Shown in pieces: positions 1 through 8,623 of a DNA stretch of 64,000 bases. The notes under the pieces are model-generated. The model ran no database searches and was not told the origin of the DNA. It was given only the letters and a program-made list of their open reading frames with translations. Positions within the stretch are counted from its first letter, which is position 1; the number at the start of each line of letters is the position of its first letter. A program made the position numbers and the translations under genes. Where the stretch lies: contig NZ_BOOG01000033.1 of the NCBI RefSeq assembly GCF_016863115.1, positions 21,695-85,694 on the forward strand, written 5' to 3'. Source of the stretch: Sphaerimonospora thailandensis (GTDB lineage Bacteria > Actinomycetota > Actinomycetes > Streptosporangiales > Streptosporangiaceae).

Positions 1-1153
1 TGTACGGCATGCGGGCGCGCAGCCCGCCCAGGACGTCCAGGTCCCTGGTGCCGGTGGCGTACAGCACCGACCCGGCGGCCTGGAACAGCAGCGTCTTGAA
101 CGCCGCGTGGTTGACCACGTGCAGCAGCGCGGCCACCAGCGCGAGGGCGGCCAGTCGCGGCGCGCCGCGCGTGGCGAAGAACCCCGCGGCGCCGAGGCCC
201 ATCAGCACCAGCCCCATGTTCTCCGTGGTGGAGTAGCCGAGCAGCCGCTTCAGGTCGGCGGACACCGCGGCCTGCAGGATGCCGTACATCGCGGAGACGC
301 CGCCGGCGGCCAGCACCAGCAGCCACCACCAGGCCGGTGCGCCGCCTTCCGACGAGCCGCGCAGCAGGTCGAGGCCGACCCGGGCGATGCCGTACACGCC
401 CATGTTGACCATGGCGGCGCTCATCAGCGCCGACACGTGGCTCGGCGCCTCCGGGTGCGCCCGCGGCAGCCACGCGTGCAGCGGCACGACGCCGGCCTTG
501 GACGCGAACCCGGCGAACGTCGCCAGGAACACCGCGTCGCGGGCGAGGGGCGGCAGATGCGCCGCGCGGAGCTGGTCGAAGGCCTCGCCGTGCGCCCCCG
601 CCGCGAGCCCGGCGAGCCCGGCGAGGATCGCGATCAGCCCGAGATGGGTCATCACGGCGTACCACAACCCCGCACCGCCCACGGCCGTACGGCGGCCATG
701 CTCGGCCAGCACCAGCAGCAGCGAGGTGATCGCCATCAGCTCCCAGGCGACCAGCAGCGTGCTCACGCTCGCCGCGGCCGGCACCAGCAGCATCGACGCG
801 ACGAACAGCGGCAGCGTCGCCTGCACCACTCGGCCGGAAAGGCCGTGCCGGGCGTAGCCGATGCCGTAGACGCCCGCGCAGACGGCCACGCCTCCGGTGA
901 CCGCGACGAACAGCCCGCCCAGCGGGTCGAGCGCGAGCCGCACCCCGGCCAGCGGCAGCAGATCGGGCAGCCAGGCCGACCAGGCGTGCCCGGCCATGGC
1001 GGCCCCGCCCGCCGCCGCGCCCACCGCGCCCGCCGCCGCCGTGCCGAGGCCCGACAACGCGGGCCGGATCCGGGCGGGTACGGCCGGCGCGAGCAGGGCC
1101 GTCGCCAGGCACAGGCCGAGCGCGACCGTCAGCAGAGTCCCGGGGACGTTCAT
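1..1153 (-). CDS. HyfB/HycC-like proton-translocating membrane subunit (partial, 3' end outside window)
   Basis: This is a multi-pass membrane protein of the NuoL/NuoM/MrpA antiporter superfamily, as found in group 4 hydrogenase and formate hydrogenlyase-like complexes. The minus-strand translation starts MNVPGTLLTVALG and contains the family core: a SKAGVVPLHAWLPRAHPEAP segment, then SALMSAAMVNMGVYG, then SADLKRLLGYSTTENMG, and a later HVVNHAAFKTLLF helix. The conserved lysine and histidines of the proton channel are therefore present. The ATG overlaps the TGA of the upstream 20-kDa subunit (ATGA at 1150-1153), so the two are translationally coupled. The C-terminal part is cut by the window edge. 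The gene order regulator, 20-kDa subunit, HyfB matches mycobacterial Rv0081-Rv0083. Confidence 0.88.
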   Translation of the reverse strand, partial: MNVPGTLLTVALGLCLATALLAPAVPARIRPALSGLGTAAAGAVGAAAGGAAMAGHAWSAWLPDLLPLAGVRLALDPLGGLFVAVTGGVAVCAGVYGIGYARHGLSGRVVQATLPLFVASMLLVPAAASVSTLLVAWELMAITSLLLVLAEHGRRTAVGGAGLWYAVMTHLGLIAILAGLAGLAAGAHGEAFDQLRAAHLPPLARDAVFLATFAGFASKAGVVPLHAWLPRAHPEAPSHVSALMSAAMVNMGVYGIARVGLDLLRGSSEGGAPAWWWLLVLAAGGVSAMYGILQAAVSADLKRLLGYSTTENMGLVLMGLGAAGFFATRGAPRLAALALVAALLHVVNHAAFKTLLFQAAGSVLYATGTRDLDVLGGLRARMPY

Positions 1154-1632
1154 CGGCCGGTCAGCCGCCGCAGCGCCGCGACGATGGCCTCGGGCTCGGG
1201 CGGGCAGCCGGGCACCTCGGCGTCGACCGGGACCACGTCGCTCACCGCGCCGGCGACGCCGTACGCACCGGCGAACACCCCGCAGTCGCGGGCGCAGTCA
1301 CCGACGGCGATGACGAGCCGGGGCTGCGGCACCGCTTCGTAGGTGCGCCGCAGCGGCACCTCCATGTTGCGCGTGACCGGGCCGGTCACCAGCAGCGCGT
1401 CGGCGTGCCGGGGAGAGGCCACGAGCCGGGCCCCGTACCGCTCGGCGTCGTGGACGGGGCCGAAGGCCGAGCCGATCTCCACCTCGCAGCCGTTGCACGA
1501 CCCGGCGTCCACGTGGCGGAACTGTACGGACCCGCGCAACTCGGCCGCCTCCGGCGGCGCCTCCCCGGTGGGTCGTTCGGGCGCGGGCTCGGCGACCCGT
1601 CCGGTCTTTCTGATCTTGCGCCACAGGCTCAC
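1150..1632 (-). CDS. NuoB/HycG-type 20-kDa Fe-S subunit of a group 4 hydrogenase-like complex
   Basis: About 160 residues. The core holds the NADH:ubiquinone oxidoreductase 20-kDa family cysteine pattern: GSCNGCEVEI, a later GDCARDCGVF, and PGCPPEPEAI near the C-terminus. These ligate the terminal [4Fe-4S] cluster that passes electrons between the large subunit and the membrane arm. The reading frame stays open further upstream, but GTG at 1632 (VSLWRKIRK) is chosen because the N-terminus then matches family length and begins just after the ArsR stop. It couples to the HyfB-like gene by an ATGA overlap. By family knowledge the partner large subunit should lie beyond the window start. Confidence 0.85.
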   Translation of the reverse strand: MSLWRKIRKTGRVAEPAPERPTGEAPPEAAELRGSVQFRHVDAGSCNGCEVEIGSAFGPVHDAERYGARLVASPRHADALLVTGPVTRNMEVPLRRTYEAVPQPRLVIAVGDCARDCGVFAGAYGVAGAVSDVVPVDAEVPGCPPEPEAIVAALRRLTGR

Positions 1633-1663
1633 GCGGCGGCTCCTGCTTCCAACTCGGATGATC

Positions 1664-2008
1664 TCATTGGGACCGGGGTTGTTCCTCCTGCCGCAGCTCG
1701 GCCAGCACCCTTCCCTGGCCGGAGAGCACCTCGGTGAGGATCCGCCGGGCCGCGCGCAGTAGATCGGCCACATCGCCGCAGCTCAGGGCGTACACAACGG
1801 TGGATCCCTCGCGGGTGGCGGTCACGAGGCCCGCGCGGCGCAGGACGGCGAGCTGCTGCGACAGGTTCGACGGCTCGACCTCGATGTCCGCGAGCAGGTC
1901 ACGCACCGGCAGCGGGCCGTCCTGGAGCAGCTCGAGCACCCGCACGCGCACCGGATGGCCGAGCGTGCGGAAGAACTCCGCCTTGACCTGATGGAGGGGC
2001 ACGGACAC
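1664..2008 (-). CDS. ArsR-family regulator, Rv0081-like
   Basis: A 114-residue winged-helix repressor. It opens MSVPLHQVKAEFFRTLGHPVR, has the ArsR recognition region SNLSQQLAVLRRAGLVTATR at about residues 47-66, and a wing ending TVVYALSC. No CxC-type metal site is apparent, consistent with a redox- or hypoxia-linked rather than metal-linked member. It is the first gene of the hydrogenase-like operon; the next start is about 30 bp downstream. In Mycobacterium tuberculosis the homologous position is Rv0081, a hub regulator of the hypoxia response. The start is GTG with GAGAGGAA about 10 bases upstream. Confidence 0.85.
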   Translation of the reverse strand: MSVPLHQVKAEFFRTLGHPVRVRVLELLQDGPLPVRDLLADIEVEPSNLSQQLAVLRRAGLVTATREGSTVVYALSCGDVADLLRAARRILTEVLSGQGRVLAELRQEEQPRSQ

Positions 2009-2497
2009 GGTCAGTTCCTCTCCATGTCTAAGCCGCGTCGCGCCGTCGGCGCGACACTCCCGAAAAGTTGGACATGTCGGAAACTCACCAATCCAGTATG
2101 TGACGAATTGACGATTTCTTCAAGTCGCCACACACCCCCATGATCGTGTGCTCATGATCGAACAGAACAGAAGTTCGAATCCATGTTCGGGATGGTGATC
2201 TGCCCGCGCATCGGCGCGCCGATGCGAAACCGGCGTGTCAACATTTCATCGGCCCTATGACCGGGGTTTCCACGGGCTCAATCGTCTGGGATAACGCGGC
2301 TACCGCGAACGATTGACATTCGATTCCAACCACGGGTTGAGGACTGGCCGGCGATCTCTCCCTAGATTTCTCGGCGTCAGGATCCCCACTGCGCTCGGAA
2401 GCGCCGCGCCGCCTGCCGAGAAATGCCGAGGCCGCATCCCTTATAGCGCTCTGTCCGGATCCACGGATCACTTCCCATCCCCTGGAGGACCCACCAG
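2009..2497. other. Intergenic promoter region between hydrogenase-like operon and secreted-protein gene
   Basis: About 490 bp with clearly lower G+C than its neighbours and no supported gene. It must carry the divergent promoters of the ArsR operon (minus) and the YD/PLA2 gene (plus). I see no long inverted repeat that I would call an operator with confidence. Confidence 0.5.
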
Positions 2498-4141
2498 ATG
2501 AGGCGATTAGGCATCGTCATGGCGGTCGCGACGGCGACGCTTCCGCTGATGGCCGCGCTCCCCGCGAACGCGTCCGTTTCCGCGAACGCCTCCGTTTCCG
2601 TGAACGCGGAAACGGACCCGACCACCGAGGTCCAACAGATCGGTCCCGGCCAATACCTGGCCGATGCCAAGACCTTCGAGATCAGCGTGAGCGACGTCTC
2701 GGTGGGCTCGATCGGCCGCCGGCACAGCGTGGCCGCGGTGGACGGCGCTCTCGCGCAGCCGAAATCCGTGCCGGCCGCACGGACGGACCTGTCCGTCTTC
2801 GGGCCGGGCTGGCAGGCCGAATTCCTCGGCGGCATGACCAGCCGGAAACTCGAAAGCCAGAACGGCGCCATCCTCGTCACCGACCTCGCATCGGGTGAGA
2901 CCGACCGCTACGAGCCGCGCGGCGGCGTCGCGTTCCCCGGTGGCGGAGAGGTGAACCGGTACGAGGCCGCGGACGGATCCAAGATCAGCGAAACGACCCG
3001 GTGGGACTCGGCGGCCGGAGCGATGCGCACCACGATCAGCGAGACGATCCCGGTGGATCCGGGGTCGATCGAAGAGGGTGACGAGGGGTTCACCGACGAG
3101 AGCGGCGATCCGATCAGCGCGGGGGATCTCGCCCTCACATACAGCTGGGAACAGGTCGGCACGCAGGGCGACACCTGGCGGGTGACCGGCGTCGGACAGA
3201 AGGCTTTCGGTGCCTCGTCCGTTCGCTACGACTCCCAGGGCAGGGTCTCCACCGTCACGGCGCCGGCGGCCGGTGACGAGCCCGGGAGCGTGCTGGCCTT
3301 CCACTACGCGACGTCGACCACGGCCACCGCCGCCGCTTTCGGCGACTACGCGGGCCGGCTCAAGGACATCACGCTGTCGTACGGCTCCGAGACGCCGGTG
3401 ACCGTGGCCCGGTACGGCTATGACGCGGCCGGGCTGCTGCGCACGGCCGCCGACACGCGCGAAGGCGTATCGGAACAGGCGACCTACGCGTATGACTCCG
3501 CCGGGCGGTTGAGCTCGGTCGACTCGCCGGCGCAGGGTTCGTGGCAGCTGACGTTCACCGGACAGTCCGCCGCTCCGAGCGCGACGAGCTCCACCCCGGC
3601 GCCGCCGAGGCCGGTCCCCACCGCGGAGCCCGCGCCTGTTCCCGGCGGGGACCCCACCGCCGGCGGCCCGCCTCCGGGTGACCTCACCGGCGATGACATC
3701 ACGGGCACGCTCGCCTACCCGCGACACTGCTGGGCCGCCGTGCACTGGATGTGGTACAGCCGCAGCGGCTGCGCGGCATGGGCGGCGCACTACGGCTGGC
3801 GCTACCCGTACTGGAAGCGCCTTCCCACCGGCTACTGGGTCGTCGGCATCAACCACGACCACTGCACCAAGTCTCCGGACCGTCCCAGTGGTTTCGATTT
3901 CCGTTCGGCCTGCGATATGCACGACTACGGGTACGGGGTGATCGGTAACACCTATAAGGGGTACGGCTACTACCTCGACCGGAACCGCAAGGCCGAGGTG
4001 GACAATCTCTTCTACATCACGCTGCGCGACTGGACGTGCACCGCGTACCGCAAGTCCGGCAGCTGCAAGAGAATCGCCTATGTCTACTGGAAGTTCGTCC
4101 GCGCCAAGGGCAATCCCAAGAACGGCGCCAAACGGACCTGA
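2498..4141 (+). CDS. Secreted YD-repeat protein with C-terminal prokaryotic phospholipase A2 domain
   Basis: A 547-residue exported protein. Residues 1-25 are a Sec signal peptide ending LMAALPANA, followed by a short ANASVS-type duplication. Residues about 235-355 contain RHS/YD-type repeats (RYGYDAAGLLRTAADT, YAYDSAGRLSSVDSP). A Pro-rich linker (about 360-400) leads to a C-terminal domain of about 140 residues carrying FDFRSACDMHDYGYG. This is the HD catalytic dyad (H475, D476) of bacterial secreted phospholipase A2, with a supporting Asp at about 502 and several cysteines likely to pair. The predicted reaction is Ca-dependent hydrolysis of glycerophospholipids outside the cell. A GGAGGA site precedes the ATG. 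YD repeats fused to an enzymatic tip resemble polymorphic toxins, but no immunity gene is adjacent. Confidence 0.78.
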   Translation: MRRLGIVMAVATATLPLMAALPANASVSANASVSVNAETDPTTEVQQIGPGQYLADAKTFEISVSDVSVGSIGRRHSVAAVDGALAQPKSVPAARTDLSVFGPGWQAEFLGGMTSRKLESQNGAILVTDLASGETDRYEPRGGVAFPGGGEVNRYEAADGSKISETTRWDSAAGAMRTTISETIPVDPGSIEEGDEGFTDESGDPISAGDLALTYSWEQVGTQGDTWRVTGVGQKAFGASSVRYDSQGRVSTVTAPAAGDEPGSVLAFHYATSTTATAAAFGDYAGRLKDITLSYGSETPVTVARYGYDAAGLLRTAADTREGVSEQATYAYDSAGRLSSVDSPAQGSWQLTFTGQSAAPSATSSTPAPPRPVPTAEPAPVPGGDPTAGGPPPGDLTGDDITGTLAYPRHCWAAVHWMWYSRSGCAAWAAHYGWRYPYWKRLPTGYWVVGINHDHCTKSPDRPSGFDFRSACDMHDYGYGVIGNTYKGYGYYLDRNRKAEVDNLFYITLRDWTCTAYRKSGSCKRIAYVYWKFVRAKGNPKNGAKRT

Positions 4142-4186
4142 GCTCTGACCACGCTCATGCTCCGGTGCTGAGCGTCTGACCACGAC

Positions 4187-4230
4187 GGATCGGATGGCGA
4201 AGGGCGATAACCGCCCTCGCCATCCGATCC
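4187..4230. terminator. Strong hairpin downstream of the PLA2 gene
   Basis: A near-perfect inverted repeat lies about 45 bp after the stop codon. Left arm ggatcggatggcga plus gggcg, loop ataac, right arm cgccc plus tcgccatccgatcc, with one bulged base. It lacks a T tract, as is common for actinomycete terminators. It separates the PLA2 gene from the protease gene. Confidence 0.75.
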
Positions 4231-4277
4231 CGGCTGCCATATCCCTGTTGAACGACATGAACTGAGCGGAGAATGCC

Positions 4278-6701
4278 ATGAAAAAACGCCGGACGCGGGG
4301 CGTCATCGCCGCCGCGGCGGTCCTGGTGTCGTCGATGGCGACCACGGCGATCACGAGCGGGCCGGCGGAAGCGGCCAGGCCGGCGTCCTCGGCGGGCCCC
4401 TGGGTGGAGCCCGGGCTGGCCGACAGGCTCGCCGGCGGAGGCAGGATCAGGGTGAACGTCGTGACCGAGGACCGCGGGGATCTGCCGGCCGCGCAGAGCG
4501 CCGTCGCCCCCGGGCAGGTGCTTCAGACGCTGTCCCGATTACCGGTCGTCACGCTGCGCGTGGACCGGACCGCGCTGGACCGGCTGACCCGGCAACCGGG
4601 CGTCGTCAGCGTCTCCGAGGACAGACCCGTGCCGCCCGTGCTCGCCGACAGTGTTCCGCTCATCGGCGGGGACCGTACGCGGGCCGCCGGGCTGACGGGA
4701 GGGGGCAGCGCGGTCGCCGTGTTGGACACGGGTGTGGCGGTCGGTCATCCCTTCCTGGGCGGCCGGGTCGTGGCCGAGGCGTGCTTCTCGCCGATCGATC
4801 CCGACTATTCGGCCACCAGCCTGTGCCCCAACGGCATGGATCGGCAGGAGGGACCCGGATCGGCCGACGCCGAACACGGCCCGTGCGCGGATGACGGCCT
4901 CGACTGCGATCACGGCACCCATGTGGCCGGGATCGTGGCGGGAAACGCCGAAGGGCTCGGCGATGCCGATGGAAGCGGCGTCGCCCCGGCGGCCGACATC
5001 GTCGCCATCCAGGTCTTCAGCGAATTCGAGTCCGAGGACTTCTGCGGGCCGGGCGCCGCCCCGTGTGTGCTGAGCTTCACCAGCGCGCAGCTGGCCGGGC
5101 TGGAGAAGGTCCAGGCGCTGAAGGAATCCGGGGCGCCCGTCGTCGCGGCGAACCTGAGCCTGGGCGGCGGCAGGCACACCGCGCCCTGTGACACCGATCC
5201 CCGCAAGCTCGCCATCGACGGACTGCGGGCGGCCGGAGTCGCCACAGTGATCGCGGCGGGTAACAACGGCTACCCGGACGCGGTCAGTGCCCCGGCCTGC
5301 GTCTCCTCGGCCGTCGCGGTGGGTAGCACCACCAAACAGGACGAGGTGTCCAATTTCAGCAATCGCGGCCCGCTGCTCGATGTTTTCGCCCCGGGGTCCG
5401 GGATCGTCTCGTCGGTGCCCGGCGACGGATGGCTCCCCATGAGCGGCACCTCCATGGCCGCCCCGCACGTCGCCGGAGCCCTGGCCGTGCTGCGCCAGGC
5501 ATTGCCCGACGCGACGATCGACGAACTGGAGACGGCGCTCGAGAACACCGGAAAGAGCATCGCCTACTCCGGCGCGGCGACCCCGCGGATCCAGCTTGAC
5601 GACGCGGCTCTGGGGGCCACGCCCCGGCCCGGTCCCGACCAGTACTTTCCCGCGCGCGGCCGCATTCTCGACAACGCCCAGATCAGCGCGGACTCCACCA
5701 TGACGGTCCAGGTGTCCGGGGCGGCAGGACTGCCCGCACAGGGAGTCGCCGCGATCGCGCTCAACGTCAACGCCAAGGGCGACTGGTTCAACTCAGGCTC
5801 GGTGACGGTGCACCCGGCGAGCGAGGCCGGGCCGGGCGGCGGTGCGGTCGTCTACGACGCCGGCCGCCACGCCTCGACGATGGTCATCGCGAAGGTCGGC
5901 TCGGACGGCAGGATCAGGATCGCGAACAGGGGCGGTGGGCCCGTCCGGGTCACCCTCGACGTCCACGGGTACACCCTCGACCGCGCGGCCGACTCCGTCG
6001 GCGGAACCTATGTGCCGCTCACGCCGGCGCGGATCGCGGACCGGGTCGTCGTTCCCCCGTGGGGGAACTTCGAGCTGGCGACGTCCGACGTGGGCGGGAT
6101 CCCGTCGTCGGGCGTGCGGGCCGTCGCGCTCACGGTGGCGATGAAGAGCGCAGCGACCGGAACGATTCGGGTGTACGCCACCGGGGACCCCTGGCCGGCC
6201 GATGCCAACATCGATTATCCGGCCGAAACGCCGGCGCAGTTCTTCACCGTCGTGAAGCCCGGAAGCGGAGGCAAGGTCAACATTCACAATCTGGGCGCCC
6301 AGCCGGTGGAGCTGTCCGTGGACGCGACGGGTTACTACACGTCCTCGGAACGGGGAGCGACGGTCAAGGCGGTGCCCCCGGCGTCCGTGGCGACGGGCGT
6401 GACCATCCCGGCCGGGGGCACGCAGCTGTTCAGGCCCGCGGGCGTCGGCGCGATCCCCTCCTTCGGCGTCGCGGCGCTCGGTTTCACCGTCGTCGCCAGG
6501 GGAAGCGCGGACGGGGCTGTCGGGGTCGTGCCCCAGGGAGGCGGGAAGACCATGCGGGTCGTGGCGTACGGGGGCGGTAAGGAGCGCGTCGGGTTCACGA
6601 CGGCCGCGTTGCGACCGGACGGCACGATCATGCTGAAGAACGAGGGCACATCGCAGGTGACGATCTCCGTGGACGCATACGCCTACTTCGCCGCCCGATG
6701 A
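4278..6701 (+). CDS. Secreted S8 subtilisin-like serine protease with three C-terminal beta-sandwich repeats
   Basis: 807 residues with a signal peptide at about 1-33 (MKKRR.. to PAEAA). The catalytic triad is visible: Asp150 in AVLDTGVAVGHPF, His212 in DHGTHVAGI, and Ser392 in SGTSMAAPHVAG; the oxyanion Asn329 lies in AAGNNG. An N-terminal stretch at about 45-120 resembles an I9-type propeptide ending RQPGVVSVSEDRPV. From about 450 to the end there are three related units of about 110 residues, closing with TLDVHGYTL, LSVDATGYYTS and ISVDAYAYFAA. These are probably substrate- or wall-binding domains of unknown family. AGCGGAGA precedes the ATG. It may process the neighbouring secreted protein, which is only an inference from adjacency. 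Confidence 0.88.
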   Translation: MKKRRTRGVIAAAAVLVSSMATTAITSGPAEAARPASSAGPWVEPGLADRLAGGGRIRVNVVTEDRGDLPAAQSAVAPGQVLQTLSRLPVVTLRVDRTALDRLTRQPGVVSVSEDRPVPPVLADSVPLIGGDRTRAAGLTGGGSAVAVLDTGVAVGHPFLGGRVVAEACFSPIDPDYSATSLCPNGMDRQEGPGSADAEHGPCADDGLDCDHGTHVAGIVAGNAEGLGDADGSGVAPAADIVAIQVFSEFESEDFCGPGAAPCVLSFTSAQLAGLEKVQALKESGAPVVAANLSLGGGRHTAPCDTDPRKLAIDGLRAAGVATVIAAGNNGYPDAVSAPACVSSAVAVGSTTKQDEVSNFSNRGPLLDVFAPGSGIVSSVPGDGWLPMSGTSMAAPHVAGALAVLRQALPDATIDELETALENTGKSIAYSGAATPRIQLDDAALGATPRPGPDQYFPARGRILDNAQISADSTMTVQVSGAAGLPAQGVAAIALNVNAKGDWFNSGSVTVHPASEAGPGGGAVVYDAGRHASTMVIAKVGSDGRIRIANRGGGPVRVTLDVHGYTLDRAADSVGGTYVPLTPARIADRVVVPPWGNFELATSDVGGIPSSGVRAVALTVAMKSAATGTIRVYATGDPWPADANIDYPAETPAQFFTVVKPGSGGKVNIHNLGAQPVELSVDATGYYTSSERGATVKAVPPASVATGVTIPAGGTQLFRPAGVGAIPSFGVAALGFTVVARGSADGAVGVVPQGGGKTMRVVAYGGGKERVGFTTAALRPDGTIMLKNEGTSQVTISVDAYAYFAAR

Positions 6702-6749
6702 CGGTCACCGCTCGCCGCGGACGTCGGGATCGGCCCACGGGGGTCGCGT

Positions 6750-7406
6750 TCACTGGCCGACCGGCTTGACCAGGCCGGAGTCGTAGGACAGGACGACCGC
6801 CTGGGCGCGACTGGCGAGCCCCATCTTGGCCATGAGGCGGTTGAGGTGCGTTTTGACGGTGCCCTCGGTGATCGACAGGCGCTCGGCGATCTCCTTGTTG
6901 GACAGCGCGTGGCCGACAAGGCGCAGCACCTCGGTCTCACGGGCGGTCAGACGGTCGAGCTCCGGGGGCGGGGCGGCCGCCGGCGGATCGACGAATGCCT
7001 CGATCAACCGTCTGGTGGCGGTGGGCGCGAGCAGAATGTCGCCGGAGGCGACCGTGTGAATCGCGGCGATGAGGCGCTCGGGCGGCGTGTCCTTGAGAAG
7101 GAAGCCGCCCGCGCCCAGCCGTAGCGCGTTGTAGACGTACTCGTCCAGGTCGAAGGTGGTCAGGATGAGGACCTTGGGCGCGGGCGGCTCGGCGGCGGCC
7201 AGGATCCGTTCGGTGGCGTGGAGGCCGTCCATCCCGGGCATGCGGATGTCCATTAGAACGACCTCGGGCTTGAGCGTGGCGGCGAGCCGTACCGCTTCCT
7301 CACCATCCTCGGCCTCGCCCACCACGGTCAGTCCCGCCGTGCGCAGAAGTGCCGCCAGGCCAGCGCGGATGAGCACCTGATCGTCGACCACGAGCACACT
7401 GATCAT
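6750..7406 (-). CDS. NarL/LuxR-family response regulator
   Basis: 218 residues. The N-terminal receiver starts MISVLVVDDQVLIRAGLAALL, with the phospho-acceptor Asp in VVLMDIRMPGMDG (about residue 54). The C-terminal LuxR HTH contains LTARETEVLRLVGHALSNKEI and a TVKTHLNRLMAKMGL recognition helix. It follows the histidine kinase gene by 9 bp on the same strand, forming a cognate pair. It converges on the subtilase gene, ending about 48 bp from it, with no obvious terminator hairpin between them. Confidence 0.93.
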   Translation of the reverse strand: MISVLVVDDQVLIRAGLAALLRTAGLTVVGEAEDGEEAVRLAATLKPEVVLMDIRMPGMDGLHATERILAAAEPPAPKVLILTTFDLDEYVYNALRLGAGGFLLKDTPPERLIAAIHTVASGDILLAPTATRRLIEAFVDPPAAAPPPELDRLTARETEVLRLVGHALSNKEIAERLSITEGTVKTHLNRLMAKMGLASRAQAVVLSYDSGLVKPVGQ

Positions 7407-7415
7407 GGACCTGCT

Positions 7416-8615
7416 TCATTCGACCTCGCCGGACGAGGGCAGCGGGAAGATCGCCAGCACCTCGAAGCCGCCTTGCGGCAGCGGGCCCGCCTTCAGCGTG
7501 CCCTGGTAGAGCCTGACACGCTCGGTCATGCCGATCAAGCCGTGTCCGCCAGATCTCGGATCCCGCCCGGCGGAGGCGGCGCCGGTGCCGTCATCGGTGA
7601 CGCGTACGGTGAGCGTGGCCGGGCCGTACGTGACCTCGAGCTCCACCCGGGAGGGCCCGGCATGTTTGAGCACGTTGGTCAGCGACTCCTGGACTATGCG
7701 GTAGGCGGACAGCTCCAGTCCCGGCGGCAACGGCCGTACCACCCCCTCGACGATCATGTCGACGGCCGGGCCCGCCGCACGGATCCGCTCCGCGAGGGTG
7801 TCGACGTCCTTGAGGCCAGGCGCGGCGGCGTACAGGCCCTCGTCCTCCTCGTGCGCCTCGATTCGCAGGATCGACAGCAGGCGTCGCATCTCGTCGAGTG
7901 CCTCATGGCTGGTGTCCGCGATGACCTCCAGCGTGGCGAGTGCCGTCGGAGGATGGGACAGCGCGACGAAGCGGCCGAGGCCGGCCTGGACCGAGATCAC
8001 GGACATGTGATGTGCCACGACATCGTGTAACTCGCGGGCGATCCGCACACGTTCCCGGGTGACGGCACGGTTGGCGGCGGCGTCCTGCTCCTTGCGGAGC
8101 TGCTCGGCGAGCTCGGCAAGCTGCCTGGTGCGTCGGGACAGCAGTCGCACGCTGACGCCCGCGCCCAGCGCACAGGCCGCCAACAGGAGCGACTGCCCGA
8201 GCGCCGACAGCAGGGCGACGGTGGGCTGGAGTGCCGACCCGTGTGTCCACGTGGGCACCACCAGCGCCGCACCTGCCAGGTCGGCCTTCCAGGATCGGTG
8301 GACGGCGACGGTGTAGAGAGCCACCATCATGCCGATGGTGTTGAGGCCCACGTGGTAGCCCAGCATGTGGTAGGCGAACGACGCGACCGTGATGATCACC
8401 AGGACGGCCAGCGGCGCGCGCCTGCGCAGCGCCAGCGGCCCGTTCGCGAGCAAGGTCAGCGCAGTGGACAGCAGGTCGCAGTGGCGCCCCATGTCGGGCC
8501 CGTAGAGGTCCCACAGCCAGGTGACGACGACCAGGGAGGAAGCCAGTGAGCTGTCGAGAACCAGGGGGTGGAGCGACGACAGCCGCCGGAGAGCTGACAC
8601 GGCGCTGAGGGGCAT
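7416..8615 (-). CDS. Membrane sensor histidine kinase (HisKA_3)
   Basis: 399 residues. The N-terminal half has about six hydrophobic helices (for example LASSLVVVTWLWDLYG, LAVLVIITVASFAYHML). A coiled linker follows (LRKEQDAAANRAVTRER), then the dimerisation H-box RIARELHDVVAHHMSVIS, and a GHKL ATPase with NVLKHAG (N box) and GGHGLIGMTERV (G2 box). It autophosphorylates the H-box histidine and should signal to the response regulator encoded just downstream. The small phosphatase gene upstream ends 8 bp before the start, so the three genes look like one operon. Confidence 0.92.
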   Translation of the reverse strand: MPLSAVSALRRLSSLHPLVLDSSLASSLVVVTWLWDLYGPDMGRHCDLLSTALTLLANGPLALRRRAPLAVLVIITVASFAYHMLGYHVGLNTIGMMVALYTVAVHRSWKADLAGAALVVPTWTHGSALQPTVALLSALGQSLLLAACALGAGVSVRLLSRRTRQLAELAEQLRKEQDAAANRAVTRERVRIARELHDVVAHHMSVISVQAGLGRFVALSHPPTALATLEVIADTSHEALDEMRRLLSILRIEAHEEDEGLYAAAPGLKDVDTLAERIRAAGPAVDMIVEGVVRPLPPGLELSAYRIVQESLTNVLKHAGPSRVELEVTYGPATLTVRVTDDGTGAASAGRDPRSGGHGLIGMTERVRLYQGTLKAGPLPQGGFEVLAIFPLPSSGEVE

Positions 8616-8623
8616 CCGTCACG

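Noticed and set aside
107..1342. Long plus-strand frame of 411 codons with His/Arg/Gly-rich product
   Set aside because: It is antisense to the HyfB-like gene, whose translation is clearly a membrane subunit; the product composition is typical of a high-GC shadow frame.
2507..4354. Minus-strand frame of 615 codons
   Set aside because: Covers the YD/PLA2 gene on the other strand, which has a signal peptide and catalytic motif; the antisense product has no recognisable domain.
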